64,000 nucleotides of DNA from J029 sp964482495 (lineage in GTDB: Bacteria > Planctomycetota > UBA1135): positions 1 through 64,000 of the forward strand of contig CAYZXS010000001.1 in the NCBI GenBank assembly GCA_964482495.1. The letters are read 5' to 3'. The position numbers were made by a program, and so were the translations under genes. Shown here piece by piece: positions 8,790 through 18,994 of the stretch (within the stretch, counting starts at the first letter, position 1; each line of letters opens with the position of its first letter). Under the pieces are notes generated by a model, which was not told where the DNA came from, ran no database searches, and was given only the letters and a program-made list of their open reading frames with translations.

Positions 8790-9533
8790 TCAGGGAGGAG
8801 TGACAGGCAGCAGGCAGCGCTGCAGCAGGCCGAGCAGGGCCAGGAGGAGGCCCGCGCCGAAGCAGAGGGCGCCGAGGGGGACCAGCGGAGCGGCCTGGGC
8901 CGTGAGCCGGGTCGCCCACCAGCCGCCGACCTCGAGGAGCAGGCCGCTGGCGGCAAGACAGGACAGGATACCTGCCTGGCGCCGGGGCAGGAAGGCGAAG
9001 GCCAGCGCCGCGGTGACCGCGGCCAGGGAGGCGCGCAGGCCCAGGTGGCGGCCGCTGCGCTGGGCCAGCGCCGTCCACGGGCCGCCGCGGTCCGGGGCCA
9101 GCAGGGGCTCGAGCTCGTGGTAGCTGCGCATCGGGGTCGCGCCCGGCTCGCCGCCGGGAACGTGGCAGGCGGCGCAATCGCGCGCCAGCACCGGCCGCAC
9201 CCACTGCTCGTAGGCCCGGCGGTGCTCCTCCGCGCCCGCCGCCCCCGGGCCGCGGCCCCAGGCGGTGAGGCGCGCCGCGTCCGCCGGGTCCGCGAGGTGC
9301 GCCAGCATGCCGCCCTGGACCTGCGCCGCGAAGCGGCTGCGGCCGCGGTCCCCGTGGTAGCGCAGCTCGACGTCGCGCAAGCTCAGCCCGGGCTGGCCGT
9401 CCTGACGGGAGAGGGCGGCGGCTCCGGCGGCGGCGTCGAAGGCCCAGGCCGCCAGCAGCGCCAGGCTGATCAGCGCCAGGGCGGCGCGGCCGGTCGCCGA
9501 GGCGCCGAGCGCCTGGGCGCGGCCGGGCTTCAT
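8790..9533 (-). CDS. Predicted membrane-anchored single-haem c-type cytochrome protein
   Basis: 247 residues from the ATG at 9533, overlapping the rpoN stop as ATGA. One N-terminal membrane helix (ALALISLALLAAWAF) is followed by a roughly 115-residue region likely outside the cytoplasm, with one haem c motif CAACH in VRPVLARDCAACHVPGG. Three to four C-terminal hydrophobic helices follow. I do not recognise a named family. A covalent haem suggests electron transfer or redox sensing at the membrane. Its position between rpoN and efp, with overlap and a 10-base gap, indicates one transcript. Confidence 0.6.
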   Translation of the reverse strand: MKPGRAQALGASATGRAALALISLALLAAWAFDAAAGAAALSRQDGQPGLSLRDVELRYHGDRGRSRFAAQVQGGMLAHLADPADAARLTAWGRGPGAAGAEEHRRAYEQWVRPVLARDCAACHVPGGEPGATPMRSYHELEPLLAPDRGGPWTALAQRSGRHLGLRASLAAVTAALAFAFLPRRQAGILSCLAASGLLLEVGGWWATRLTAQAAPLVPLGALCFGAGLLLALLGLLQRCLLPVTPP

Positions 9534-10954
9534 CCGCCGTAGCTGCGGCGCATCGTCGACGAGGGGATGTCGAGCGCCTTGCGGTACTTGGTCACGGTGC
9601 GGCGGGCGACCTTGACGCCGTTGCGCTGCTTGAGGATCCGGACCACCTCCTCGTCGCTGAGCGGGGAGGTCTTGTCCTCCTGCTCGATGATCTCCTTGAT
9701 CCGCTCCTGGATGGCCACGCGCGAGGTCTGGCCGCCGGAGCTGGTGGTCTGGCCGCCGGAGAAGAAGCCCTTCAGGGGCAGGATGCCCTGCGGCGTCTGG
9801 GCCCACTTGCCGCGGATCGCCCGCGAGACGGTCGAGATGTGCACGCCGACGGCGTCGGCGACCTCCTGCATCTTCAGCGGCCGCAGCCGCTCGGGGCCGT
9901 AGTCGAGGAACTCGCGCTGGCGGCTGACCAGTTCGGTGGCGATCTTGAGCAGGGTGCGGCGGCGCTGGGCGACGGCGTCGAGGAACCAGCGCGCGCGCTC
10001 GATCTTCTTCATCAGGAAGCCGTGCAGCCGCTTGTCCGACTTGGCCTTGGTCAGGGCCTCCTGGGCGCTGCGGCTGAGGCGGAGCTCGGGCAGGCCGTCC
10101 CGCGCCAGGGTCACCTGGTAGCCGCCGCGCTCGTCGGCGGTGACGAGCACGTCCGGCATGATCGACATCGTGTCGTCGAGCTCGTAGTCGGCCAGGGGAC
10201 GGGAGTCGAGGCCGCTGAGCACCTCGAGCGCCTCCCGCAGCTCGGGCAGGCCGACGCCCAGCGACTTGCCGATCTGGGGCAGCCGGTTGGCGAGCAGGTC
10301 GTCGAAGTGGTCCCGCACCAGGGCCTCGGCCAGCGGCTGCTCGCCGTGCATGGCCTGGAGCTGGAGCAGGTAGCACTCGCGCAGGTCCTGGGCGGCGAGG
10401 CCGGGGTGGGCCAGGTCACGCAGGTGGTGGAGGGCGTGCTCGACCTCGTCGAGGTCGAGGCCGGCGGTCTCGCACAGGGCTTCGAGGCCCTCGGCCAGGA
10501 AGCCGCGCGGGTCGAGGGCGGCCAGGACCTCCTCCGCGGCGTGGATCTCGTCGCCGTCGGCCTCGGACATGCGCAGCTCGGCCAGGATCGAGTCCAGGGT
10601 GCGGACGTCCGGCGCGGCCAAGTCCTGGACCATGTCCCAGCGCGATTCCGGGTCGGCGCTGGCCCGGGAGCCCATGCGGTCCCCGGACTCGAAGATCTGG
10701 TCGACCTCGCCGATCTCCGGCATGTGGTCCAGCTCCTCGGAGTCGTCGGGGTCGGCCTCCTTGGGGGCCTCGGGCTCGGCCGGGGCCTCCGCGGCCTCCT
10801 CGACCTCGAGGAAGGGGTTCTCCTCGATCTCGGCCTCGATCCGGTCCAGCAGCTCCTGCGTGGTGCACTGCAGGATCTGCATCGCCTGGATCATCTGCGG
10901 GGACTGGAGCATGCGTTGCTCCATCCGCAGGTTCTGCTGGTACTCCAGGCGCAT
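9530..10954 (-). CDS. rpoN: RNA polymerase sigma-54 factor
   Basis: 474 residues. Region I is Gln/Leu-rich (LEYQQNLRMEQRMLQSPQMIQAM), as needed for activator response. An acidic region II follows (about residues 45-95), then the core-binding domain. The C-terminal helix-turn-helix is VGVHISTVSRAIRGKW, followed by LKGFFSGG and the RpoN box RRTVTKYRKALDIPSS. It recognises -24/-12 promoters and needs AAA+ activators, two of which lie nearby (4324-5724 and 12005-13348). It heads a cluster with the membrane cytochrome and efp. Confidence 0.95.
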   Translation of the reverse strand: MRLEYQQNLRMEQRMLQSPQMIQAMQILQCTTQELLDRIEAEIEENPFLEVEEAAEAPAEPEAPKEADPDDSEELDHMPEIGEVDQIFESGDRMGSRASADPESRWDMVQDLAAPDVRTLDSILAELRMSEADGDEIHAAEEVLAALDPRGFLAEGLEALCETAGLDLDEVEHALHHLRDLAHPGLAAQDLRECYLLQLQAMHGEQPLAEALVRDHFDDLLANRLPQIGKSLGVGLPELREALEVLSGLDSRPLADYELDDTMSIMPDVLVTADERGGYQVTLARDGLPELRLSRSAQEALTKAKSDKRLHGFLMKKIERARWFLDAVAQRRRTLLKIATELVSRQREFLDYGPERLRPLKMQEVADAVGVHISTVSRAIRGKWAQTPQGILPLKGFFSGGQTTSSGGQTSRVAIQERIKEIIEQEDKTSPLSDEEVVRILKQRNGVKVARRTVTKYRKALDIPSSTMRRSYGG

Positions 10955-10960
10955 GGGGGA

Positions 10961-10966
10961 AGTCTA
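10961..10966 (-). promoter_or_regulatory. -10-like hexamer TAGACT for rpoN
   Basis: Minus-strand TAGACT lies exactly 6 bases before the rpoN ATG, identical in sequence and spacing to the element before gmhB. This suggests a leaderless rpoN mRNA. No convincing -35 is visible. Confidence 0.42.
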
Positions 10967-11017
10967 CGACCCTCTGGAGGCCGCCGGCCAAGCTTTCCTC
11001 CGCCCGCCGGCCGCACC

Positions 11018-11023
11018 TAGAAT
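11018..11023 (+). promoter_or_regulatory. -10-like hexamer TAGAAT upstream of agmatinase
   Basis: TAGAAT in the 126-base divergent gap after rpoN would give a leader of about 50 bases before the ATG at 11081. A weak -35-like TTTCCT lies at 10994-10999 with an 18-base spacer. The same hexamer precedes cmk, ffh, rpmE, ssb and the DksA-like gene. Confidence 0.4.
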
Positions 11024-11080
11024 GAGTTTTTGCGTAACGTGGCCGAGAGATGAGCTCCAGGCCGCCCGCGCCCGTCCGCG

Positions 11081-12001
11081 ATGGATCCGAACTCCCAACT
11101 CGACGGCGCCGACGACCCCGGCGCCTTCCTCGGCCTGGTGGGATGCGGCTGCGACGCCGGCGCCCGCGGCGCCGTGCTCCCGGTGCCCTACGAGGCGACG
11201 ACCACCTACATGACCGGCACCGCGCGCGGGCCGGCCGCGATCCTCGAGGCCTCCCAGCAGGTCGAGTACTACGACGAGTGGCTGGAGGACGAGGCGCGGC
11301 GCTTCGGCGTCCGCACCCTGCCGCCCGCTGTGCACCCGGTGTCCCCGGAGCGGCTCGCCGACTTCCTCGAAGAGCGCGTCGGCGCCCTGCTCGACGACGG
11401 CCGCTTCCCGCTGCTGCTCGGCGGCGAGCACTCGATCAGCCTGGGCCCGATCCGCGCCGCCGCCGCCCGCAACCCCGGCCTGGTGGTGCTGCACCTGGAC
11501 GCTCACCCCGACCTGCGCGACGAGTACGAAGGCACCCGCTACGGCCACGGCTGCGTCATGCGCCGGGTGATGGACGAGACCGACGCCAAGCTCCTGGCCT
11601 TCGGCGTCCGCGCGGTCTCGCCCGAGGAGCGCGATTACTACGGCCGCTGCGGCGACCGCGCCGCCGCCCTGACCGCGCGCGAGTTGCTCTCGCTGGCGCC
11701 GCTAGAGCGGGTCGAGCGCGTCCTCGACGCCCTACCGGAGGGGCCGGTCTGGCTGTCTTGGGACGTCGACGGACTGGACCCTGCCATCGTGCCCAACACC
11801 GGCACGCCCGAGCCGGGCGGCCTGGACTGGTTCACGGTCTCCGAGCTGCTGCGGCGGCTGGCCCGGTCCGGCCGGCGCCTGGTCGGCGGCGAGCTGGTCG
11901 AGCTGCTGCCCCGCGCGGAGCAGCACGCCAGCGACTTCGCCGTCGCCCGGCTCGCGCACCGTATGCTCCTGGCTGGCCTGCTCGCCGGCGAGCAGGCCTG
12001 A
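11081..12001 (+). CDS. speB: Agmatinase/arginase-family ureohydrolase
   Basis: 306 residues. All manganese-site motifs of the ureohydrolase fold are present: LLGGEHSISLG, LHLDAHPDLRD, SWDVDGLDPA and GGELVELLP. The YEATTTYMTGTARGPAAILEAS region fits agmatinases, which hydrolyse agmatine to putrescine and urea in polyamine synthesis, more than true arginases. Guanidinobutyrase or a related hydrolase cannot be excluded. The gene is followed 3 bases later by an NtrC-type regulator, so the two are probably co-transcribed. Confidence 0.85.
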   Translation: MDPNSQLDGADDPGAFLGLVGCGCDAGARGAVLPVPYEATTTYMTGTARGPAAILEASQQVEYYDEWLEDEARRFGVRTLPPAVHPVSPERLADFLEERVGALLDDGRFPLLLGGEHSISLGPIRAAAARNPGLVVLHLDAHPDLRDEYEGTRYGHGCVMRRVMDETDAKLLAFGVRAVSPEERDYYGRCGDRAAALTARELLSLAPLERVERVLDALPEGPVWLSWDVDGLDPAIVPNTGTPEPGGLDWFTVSELLRRLARSGRRLVGGELVELLPRAEQHASDFAVARLAHRMLLAGLLAGEQA

Positions 12002-12004
12002 GCC

Positions 12005-13347
<1,343 letters not shown>

Positions 13348-13348
<1 letters not shown>

Positions 13349-14049
13349 TGGTCCACCGGCTCGGCGCCCAGCGGATCCGGGTCGTCGCTGACCTCCACCT
13401 GCGGCCGGACCAGCCGGCCGAGGTCGCCGCCTTCGCCGGCCAGCTCGAGCAGCTCGCCGCGCCCGAGACCGAGGCCTTGGTGGTGCTGGGGGACCTGGTG
13501 GACGCCTGGGCCGGCCCGGGTTGCTGGGAGGAGCCCGGCTACGCGCCGCTGCTGGCTGGCTTCGGCGGTCTCGCCGAGCGCGGGGTCGAGCTCTGGCTGC
13601 TGCGGGGTAACCGCGACGTCCTGCTCGAGCCGGCTGACCTGGAGCCCTTCGGCGGACGCCTGGCCGACCGCCTGCTCGCCGCGACCGGGTCAGGGACGCT
13701 GCTGCTCAGCCACGGCGACGAGTACTGCCTGCGCGACCGCCCGTACCAGCGCCTGCGCCGCGCCCTGCGCGCCCGGCCGCTGCGCTGGCTGCTGCGGAGC
13801 CTACCCCGGCGGCTGCGCCTCGGGCTCGCTGCCCGCATGCGCGGGGCCAGCCAGGCCGCCATCTCGCGCAAGCCCCTGGATTCGATGGCTCTGGTGGAGG
13901 AGGCGGTGGAGGCGGCCCTCGCCGACCAGGGGGCGGCCGGCGCCGTGATCGGCCACCTGCACCAGGCGGAGCAGCGCGTCTTGGCCGGCGGCCTCGCCCT
14001 GCGCGTGCTCCCCGCCTGGACCCCGGAGCGGTCGCCGGAGCCGATTTGA
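13348..14049 (+). CDS. lpxH: LpxH-like UDP-2,3-diacylglucosamine diphosphatase (metallophosphoesterase)
   Basis: 233 residues from the ATG at 13348, which overlaps the preceding stop. Calcineurin-like metal motifs occur in order: VVADLHLRPD, VVLGDLVDAW, LRGNRDVLL, LSHGDEYCL and GHLHQ. GNRD rather than GNHD, SHGDxxC and the basic cluster between motifs are characteristic of the LpxH family, which hydrolyses UDP-diacylglucosamine to lipid X at the inner membrane in lipid A synthesis. waaA and gmhB elsewhere in the window support lipid A/LPS production. The LpxG and LpxI analogues are unrelated in sequence. Confidence 0.8.
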
Positions 14050-14073
14050 CCCCACCCTCCGGCCCCGTAGAAT
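14046..14073 (+). promoter_or_regulatory. Sigma-70-type promoter for cmk (TTGACC-N16-TAGAAT)
   Basis: TTGACC (14046-14051, overlapping the lpxH stop) and TAGAAT (14068-14073) are separated by 16 bases. The cmk ATG lies 11 bases after the hexamer, so transcription would begin within about 5 bases of the start codon. This is one of the two best -35/-10 pairs in the window. Confidence 0.6.
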
Positions 14074-14084
14074 ATCCCGTTCCC

Positions 14085-14795
14085 ATGTCCGATCGAGGCC
14101 CTTCAGGGCCGGTTCCGGTCATCGCCCTCGACGGCCTCTCCGGTTCTGGCAAGAGCACCTTGGCGAAGAAGCTCGCCCTGCGGCTCGGCTGGTCCTACCT
14201 GGACTCGGGAGCCTGGTACCGGTCCCTGACTTGGGCGGCCCTGGAGCGCGGCGTCGACCCCGCTTCGGCAGCCGCGGTCTTGGACCTGCTCTCTGGAATC
14301 GACATCCACAGCCGCGCCGATGGCGCGGTGGTCGTCGACGGCCGCGAGCTCCGCGAGGAGATCCGCGCGCCCCGCATCGACGCCGCCGTGTCCGACGTGG
14401 CCGATCATCCCGCCGTGCGGACCGCCCTCGACCAGAGGATGCGGGCCCTGCGGGACCGCCCCGGCGTCGCCGGCGTGGTCGCCGATGGCCGGGACGCTGG
14501 GACCGTGATCTTCCCCGACGCCGACCTCAAGGTCTTCATCGAGACCGACTTCGACGTCCGGGTGGAGCGGCGGTTCCGCCAGCGCCTGGAGTCCCACTCC
14601 GAGAGCGAGCGCGCCGCCGTGAGGCGGGCCCTCGACGAGCGGGACCGACGCGACGCTGCACGGGGCGAGTCCGCCCCGCGCCGCCTCGCCGACGGCCAGG
14701 TGATCGACAACACCCGACTCTCCGTCGAGGAGGCGATCCGGCGCCTCCTGGACCTCGTCGAAACGCTGCAATCCCGCCGCGCCGAACGAGGCTAG
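14085..14795 (+). CDS. cmk: Cytidylate kinase
   Basis: 236 residues. The P-loop is DGLSGSGKST (about residues 13-22), followed by the CMP-binding YLDSGAWYRSLTWAAL, VADGRDAGTVIFPDADLKVFI and the lid RQRLESHSESE with RDRRDA. It phosphorylates CMP and dCMP with ATP. The ATG at 14085 starts the protein just ahead of the conserved core; an in-frame codon at 14046 overlaps the promoter and lpxH. The cmk-rpsA order is conserved in many bacteria. Confidence 0.93.
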   Translation: MSDRGPSGPVPVIALDGLSGSGKSTLAKKLALRLGWSYLDSGAWYRSLTWAALERGVDPASAAAVLDLLSGIDIHSRADGAVVVDGRELREEIRAPRIDAAVSDVADHPAVRTALDQRMRALRDRPGVAGVVADGRDAGTVIFPDADLKVFIETDFDVRVERRFRQRLESHSESERAAVRRALDERDRRDAARGESAPRRLADGQVIDNTRLSVEEAIRRLLDLVETLQSRRAERG

Positions 14796-14841
14796 CCCCG
14801 CGCGGGCCGACGTACCCCGGACCCTACAACCCAACACTTCC

Positions 14842-16788
14842 ATGGCTTCCAAAGACGCCATTCGGCGCTACGAAATCGACGACGCAGAGCTCGAGAAGCA
14901 ACTCTCAGCCGCCCTGGGCGAGAGCTTCCAGCTCGAAGACTCCCTGACCGACCGCATCGGTTCGGTGGAGCCCGACACCATCATCCCGGCCAAGGTCCTC
15001 GGACACGACGAGGAGGCCCAGCGGGTCATGGTCGACATCGGCGGCAAGGCAGAAGCGCCGATCCCGTTCTCGGAGTTCGAGGACGGCCTGCCCCAGGAAG
15101 GGGACCAGTTCGAGGTCTTCTACTACGGCGACGACCGGACCACCAACGTCCCGGTGGTCTCCAAGGCCGAGGCCGACCGCGAGCGCTCCTGGAACAAGGT
15201 CGTCGGCGTCTACGAGCCCGGCGACGTGATCGAGGGCGAGGTCAAGAAGAAGATCAAGGGCGGCCTGCTGATCAACGTCGACGGCGTCCTGGTCTTCATG
15301 CCCGCCTCGCAGATCGACCTCCGCCGGACCGCCGAGCCCGCCGACCTGATCGGCACCGAGGTCCGCGCCAAGATCGTCAAGATCGACGAGGAGCGGCGCA
15401 ACATCGTCGTCTCGCGGCGTCAGCTGCTCGAGGAGGAGCGCGCCGAGAAGCGCGAGTCCCTGCTCTCCGAGATCGCCGAGGGCCAGACCCGCAAGGGCGA
15501 GGTCAAGAACATCGCCGACTTCGGCGCCTTCGTCGACCTCGGCGGGATCGACGGCCTGCTGCACGTCACCGACATGTCCTACGGGCGCATCAAGCACCCG
15601 CGCGAGATGGTCAAGATCGGCGACATCATCGAGGTCTACGTCTCGAAGATCGACCGCGACCGCAACCGCGTCGCCCTGTCCCTGAAGGCCCTCTCCGAGG
15701 ACCCGTGGGAGTCGATCGGCAGCCGCTACCCGGTCTCCAGCACCCACATCGGCCGGATCGCCAACATCGTGCCCTACGGCCTGTTCGTGGAGCTCGAGCC
15801 CGGCGTCGAGGGCCTGGTGCACGTCAGCGAGCTGTCGTGGACGCGCCAGAACCTCAACCCCGAGTCGGAGTACGACAAGGGCGCCGAGATCCAGGTCTTC
15901 GTCAAGGCTCTGGATTTGGAGAAGAAGGAGATGTCCCTCTCCGTCCGCGAGGTCGAGGGCAACCCCTGGGAGAAGATCGCCGAGTCCTACCAGCCCGGCA
16001 CGGTCATCGAGGCCACGGTCAAGAACCTGGCCAGCTACGGCGCCTTCGTCGAGATCGAGGAGGGCATCGACGGCCTGCTGCACAACACCGACTTCCACTG
16101 GACCCGCAAGATCCAGCACCCGTCGGAGATCGTCAAGAAGGGCGACCGCATCCAGTGCGTGGTCCTGAACGTCGACCGCGAGAAGCAGCGCATCAGCCTG
16201 GGCATGAAGCAGCTGACCAAGAACCCGTGGGAGGACTACATCCCCTCCAACTACCACATGGGCGACATGCTGGCCGGCACGATCACGAAGAACATCTCCG
16301 CGGGTGCCTTCGTCAAGCTCGAGGAGGACCTCGAGGCCTTCATGCACTACAGCTCGCTGCCGCAGGAGTGGCAGAACGATCCTGAGAACCACTGCCTGGC
16401 CGGCCTCAAGGTCGAGGTCCGGGTGGTCCGCGTCGACTGCGGCGAGGAGCGGATCGGCCTGAGCTTCATCCACGCTGACTTCGAGGACAACGACGAGGTC
16501 CGCGCCAAGTGGAAGGAGCAGAAGGAGAAGAAGAAGGCCAAGGCCGAGAAGAAGGCCGCAGCCAAGGCCGAGGGCGAGGCGGAAGGCGCCGGCGCCAACG
16601 CTGAGGCCGAGGCTCCCGCTGAAGCCCCCGGTGAGACTCCCGCGGAGGAGGAGGCTGAGGAGAAGGTTGAGGAGAAGGTCGACCCCGCTCCGGAGACGGT
16701 CGCCGAGGCTCCCGCCGAGGTCCTGGCTGAGGCGGACGCTCCCGCCGAGGAGCCGGCCGGCGAGAACGAGGAGGCCAAGACCGAGTAG
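14842..16788 (+). CDS. rpsA: 30S ribosomal protein S1
   Basis: 648 residues with six S1/OB-type repeats, recognisable from successive segments such as KVLGHDEEAQRVMVDIGGKA, GEVKNIADFGAFVDLGGIDG, GRIANIVPYGLFVELEPGVEG, TVKNLASYGAFVEIEEGIDG and TITKNISAGAFVKLEEDLEA. The last 85 residues are a low-complexity tail, first Lys/Ala/Glu-rich and then Ala/Pro/Glu-rich, making it longer than the 557-residue E. coli protein. S1 helps mRNA binding to the 30S subunit. It follows cmk by 46 bases and ends before a strong rho-independent terminator. Confidence 0.95.
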   Translation: MASKDAIRRYEIDDAELEKQLSAALGESFQLEDSLTDRIGSVEPDTIIPAKVLGHDEEAQRVMVDIGGKAEAPIPFSEFEDGLPQEGDQFEVFYYGDDRTTNVPVVSKAEADRERSWNKVVGVYEPGDVIEGEVKKKIKGGLLINVDGVLVFMPASQIDLRRTAEPADLIGTEVRAKIVKIDEERRNIVVSRRQLLEEERAEKRESLLSEIAEGQTRKGEVKNIADFGAFVDLGGIDGLLHVTDMSYGRIKHPREMVKIGDIIEVYVSKIDRDRNRVALSLKALSEDPWESIGSRYPVSSTHIGRIANIVPYGLFVELEPGVEGLVHVSELSWTRQNLNPESEYDKGAEIQVFVKALDLEKKEMSLSVREVEGNPWEKIAESYQPGTVIEATVKNLASYGAFVEIEEGIDGLLHNTDFHWTRKIQHPSEIVKKGDRIQCVVLNVDREKQRISLGMKQLTKNPWEDYIPSNYHMGDMLAGTITKNISAGAFVKLEEDLEAFMHYSSLPQEWQNDPENHCLAGLKVEVRVVRVDCGEERIGLSFIHADFEDNDEVRAKWKEQKEKKKAKAEKKAAAKAEGEAEGAGANAEAEAPAEAPGETPAEEEAEEKVEEKVDPAPETVAEAPAEVLAEADAPAEEPAGENEEAKTE

Positions 16789-16797
16789 GCTGCCGTG

Positions 16798-17763
16798 ATG
16801 GCGGCCTGCCGAACCCGCGCGACCGCCCACGGGCTCTTGCCCGTGGGCGGTCCGCTTTTTCGGCCGGCCGTCCTGATCCTGATGGCCTCGGCTGGCGCCG
16901 CTTGCGAGCTTCCCCCTGAGCCGGAAGCCAGCGGACTGATGGCGCCGGCCGCGGACGCCGGGGCCGGCGCCGAGGCGGACCAGGCCACCCTCGACCTGGA
17001 CCGGGTCGGCCAGCAGACCCAGCTGGGCCTGGCCGTGCTGCACGCCCGCGGCGCCGCCCGGCTGCTCAGCAAGTCCTGCTCCGTGCGCGGGCCGTCGGAG
17101 CCGGTGAGCCACGGCCAGCGGCTGGTGCTGGCGATCGAGGTCCGCAACCCCTTCCCCGAGGCGGTGGAGCTGCTCCGCCCCGACGACGGCTTCGGCCTCG
17201 AGTTCCGCTTCCAGGTCGAGCGCTCCTTCCCGGGCGGCGGCCACGAGCGGACCAGCCAGATCCGGGTGGTCCGGCTCGACGAGCGCATCGCCCTCGGCCC
17301 GGGCGAGAGCTTCCGGCGCGACTTCGACTTCGAGCTCGACCCGGGCGACCCGGTGAGCGCCCTGTGGCAGGTCGAGCTCGGCCTGCAGATGCGCATCGCC
17401 GGCCTGCAGGTCGGGGACCGCTCCCTACCGCTGGCCGAGTTCGAGCTCCGGCCGGCTCGGCTGCTGGCGCTCCCTGAGGGCTGGCAGGACCTGGCCCAGG
17501 ATCCGCTCGCCAAGATGGTCCAGGCCGCCGCCCTGGACTCGCCGCTCGCGGACCGCCACCTGCTGGTCTGCGCCGCCCTCCTGCCGCCGACCCAGGTCGA
17601 CGCCGCGGTCCAGGCCTTGGCGGAGGCCTTGCCGGCCTCGCCCAGCCCGGAGCGGGCGGTGACCATCGCCGTCGCCCTGGAGCACCTCACCGGCCTCGGC
17701 CTCGGCGCCACTCCCCAGCGGTGGATCGAGTGGTGGGCGAGCCGGCAGAATGAGCGGCCCTGA
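16798..17763 (+). CDS. Hypothetical exported protein or lipoprotein
   Basis: About 321 residues; a GTG at 16795 immediately precedes the chosen ATG. The N-terminus looks like a long signal peptide (FRPAVLILMASAGAAC), with Cys in a lipobox-like position but Gly at -3, so lipidation is uncertain. The mature part has an all-beta look around residues 95-200 (LVLAIEVRNPFPEAVELL, LGPGESFRRDFDFELDPGD) and an alpha-helical C-terminal region rich in Ala and Leu. I do not recognise the family. The rpsA terminator hairpin lies inside its first 25 codons, so expression may depend on readthrough or on an unusual internal start. Confidence 0.55.
   Translation: MAACRTRATAHGLLPVGGPLFRPAVLILMASAGAACELPPEPEASGLMAPAADAGAGAEADQATLDLDRVGQQTQLGLAVLHARGAARLLSKSCSVRGPSEPVSHGQRLVLAIEVRNPFPEAVELLRPDDGFGLEFRFQVERSFPGGGHERTSQIRVVRLDERIALGPGESFRRDFDFELDPGDPVSALWQVELGLQMRIAGLQVGDRSLPLAEFELRPARLLALPEGWQDLAQDPLAKMVQAAALDSPLADRHLLVCAALLPPTQVDAAVQALAEALPASPSPERAVTIAVALEHLTGLGLGATPQRWIEWWASRQNERP
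16821..16860 (+). terminator. Rho-independent terminator of rpsA
   Basis: A perfect 13-bp GC-rich stem (16821-16833 paired with 16840-16852) with a 6-base loop is followed after three bases by five T residues (16856-16860). It begins 33 bases after the rpsA stop and is the clearest intrinsic terminator in the window. It lies within the apparent 5' coding part of the next gene. Confidence 0.85.
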
Positions 17764-17778
17764 CCCGGGCATCCCCCC

Positions 17779-18963
17779 ATGAAGGACATCGACCGACTGA
17801 AGCGGCTCTGCTCCGACCTCGTGACCGAGGAGGAGCTCGTCAAGCGACTCGACGAGACCCGGCAGGGCGGCGCGCCCCTGCGAGTGAAGTTCGGCATCGA
17901 CCCGACCTTCACCGACGTCCACGTCGGCCACGCGGTCCCGATCCGGGTGCTGCGCCTGTTCCAGGAGCTCGGCCACCTGCCGGTCCTGATCATCGGCGAC
18001 GCCACCGCCCGGCTCGGCGACCCCACCGGCCGCAACGACCAGCGGCCCGCCCTCAGCGCGGAGCAGGTCGAGCACAACTCCGGCACCTACCTGGAGCAGA
18101 TCGGGCGCATCCTCGACCTGTCGCCGGGCGCCTGCGAGGTCCGCCGCAACAGCGAGTGGTTCGGCGGCATGGACTTCTTCGACGGCCTGCGGCTGGCCGC
18201 CCACGGCACCGTCGCCCGGCTGCTGGAGCGCGACGACTTCCAGAAGCGGATCGAGCAGAAGCTGCCGGTGCACATGCACGAGATGATGTACCCGCTGATG
18301 CAGGGCTGGGACTCGGTGCAGGTGCGCGCCGACGTCGAGCTCGGCGGCAACGACCAGCTGTTCAACCTGCACATGGGCCGGCAGCTCCAGGAGCGCGAGG
18401 GCCAGCGGCCGCAGGTGTGCTTCACGACCCCGCTGCTGCTCGGCACCGACGGCCGCAAGATGTCCAAGACCTACGGCAACCACGTGCCGCTGACCGCCGC
18501 CGCCGACGAGGTCTTCGGCAAGGTGATGAGCCTCTCGGACGACATGATGCCGCAGTGGTTCCGGATGCTGACCGGGCTCGGCGACGAGCAGGTCGGCGAG
18601 GTCCTGGCGGGACACCCGCGCCAGGCAAAGGTCCGCCTCGGCCGCGAAGTGGTCGCCTGGCTCCACGACGAGGCCGCCGGGGAGGCCGCCGCCGCCGAAT
18701 TCGACCGGCGCTTCCAGAAGAAGGAGCTGCCGACCGAGATCCCGGAGCGCGCCCTGCCGGCGGGGGCCCGGGCGCTGCCCAACCTGCTCAAGGAGGCCGG
18801 CCTGGCCAGCAGCACCAGCGAGGCCCGCCGGCTGATCCAGCAGGGCGGCGTCAAGCTCGACGGCGAGGTCCGGGACGACCCCAAGACCGAGGTCGAGGTG
18901 GGGCCGGAGGCCCTGCTGGTCCAGGTGGGCAAGCGCCGCTTCGCCCGCCTCCGCGGCGAGTGA
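17779..18963 (+). CDS. tyrS: Tyrosyl-tRNA synthetase (TyrZ-like type)
   Basis: 394 residues, a class I synthetase. The HIGH-type motif is HVGH (residues 48-51, in KFGIDPTFTDVHVGH), the KMSKS motif is KMSKT (227-231), and ELGGNDQLFNLHMGR contacts substrate. A C-terminal S4-like RNA-binding domain spans about residues 330-390 (SSTSEARRLIQQGGVKLDGE). The overall pattern matches the shorter TyrZ-like TyrRS group. It charges tRNA-Tyr. It starts 15 bases after the hypothetical exported protein. Confidence 0.94.
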   Translation: MKDIDRLKRLCSDLVTEEELVKRLDETRQGGAPLRVKFGIDPTFTDVHVGHAVPIRVLRLFQELGHLPVLIIGDATARLGDPTGRNDQRPALSAEQVEHNSGTYLEQIGRILDLSPGACEVRRNSEWFGGMDFFDGLRLAAHGTVARLLERDDFQKRIEQKLPVHMHEMMYPLMQGWDSVQVRADVELGGNDQLFNLHMGRQLQEREGQRPQVCFTTPLLLGTDGRKMSKTYGNHVPLTAAADEVFGKVMSLSDDMMPQWFRMLTGLGDEQVGEVLAGHPRQAKVRLGREVVAWLHDEAAGEAAAAEFDRRFQKKELPTEIPERALPAGARALPNLLKEAGLASSTSEARRLIQQGGVKLDGEVRDDPKTEVEVGPEALLVQVGKRRFARLRGE

Positions 18964-18994
18964 GCGCCGGAGCCCGTCTCCGGCCGCGCCGGCC

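Noticed and set aside
18966..18984. Hairpin after tyrS as a terminator
   Set aside because: Seven base pairs without a T run; too weak to claim.
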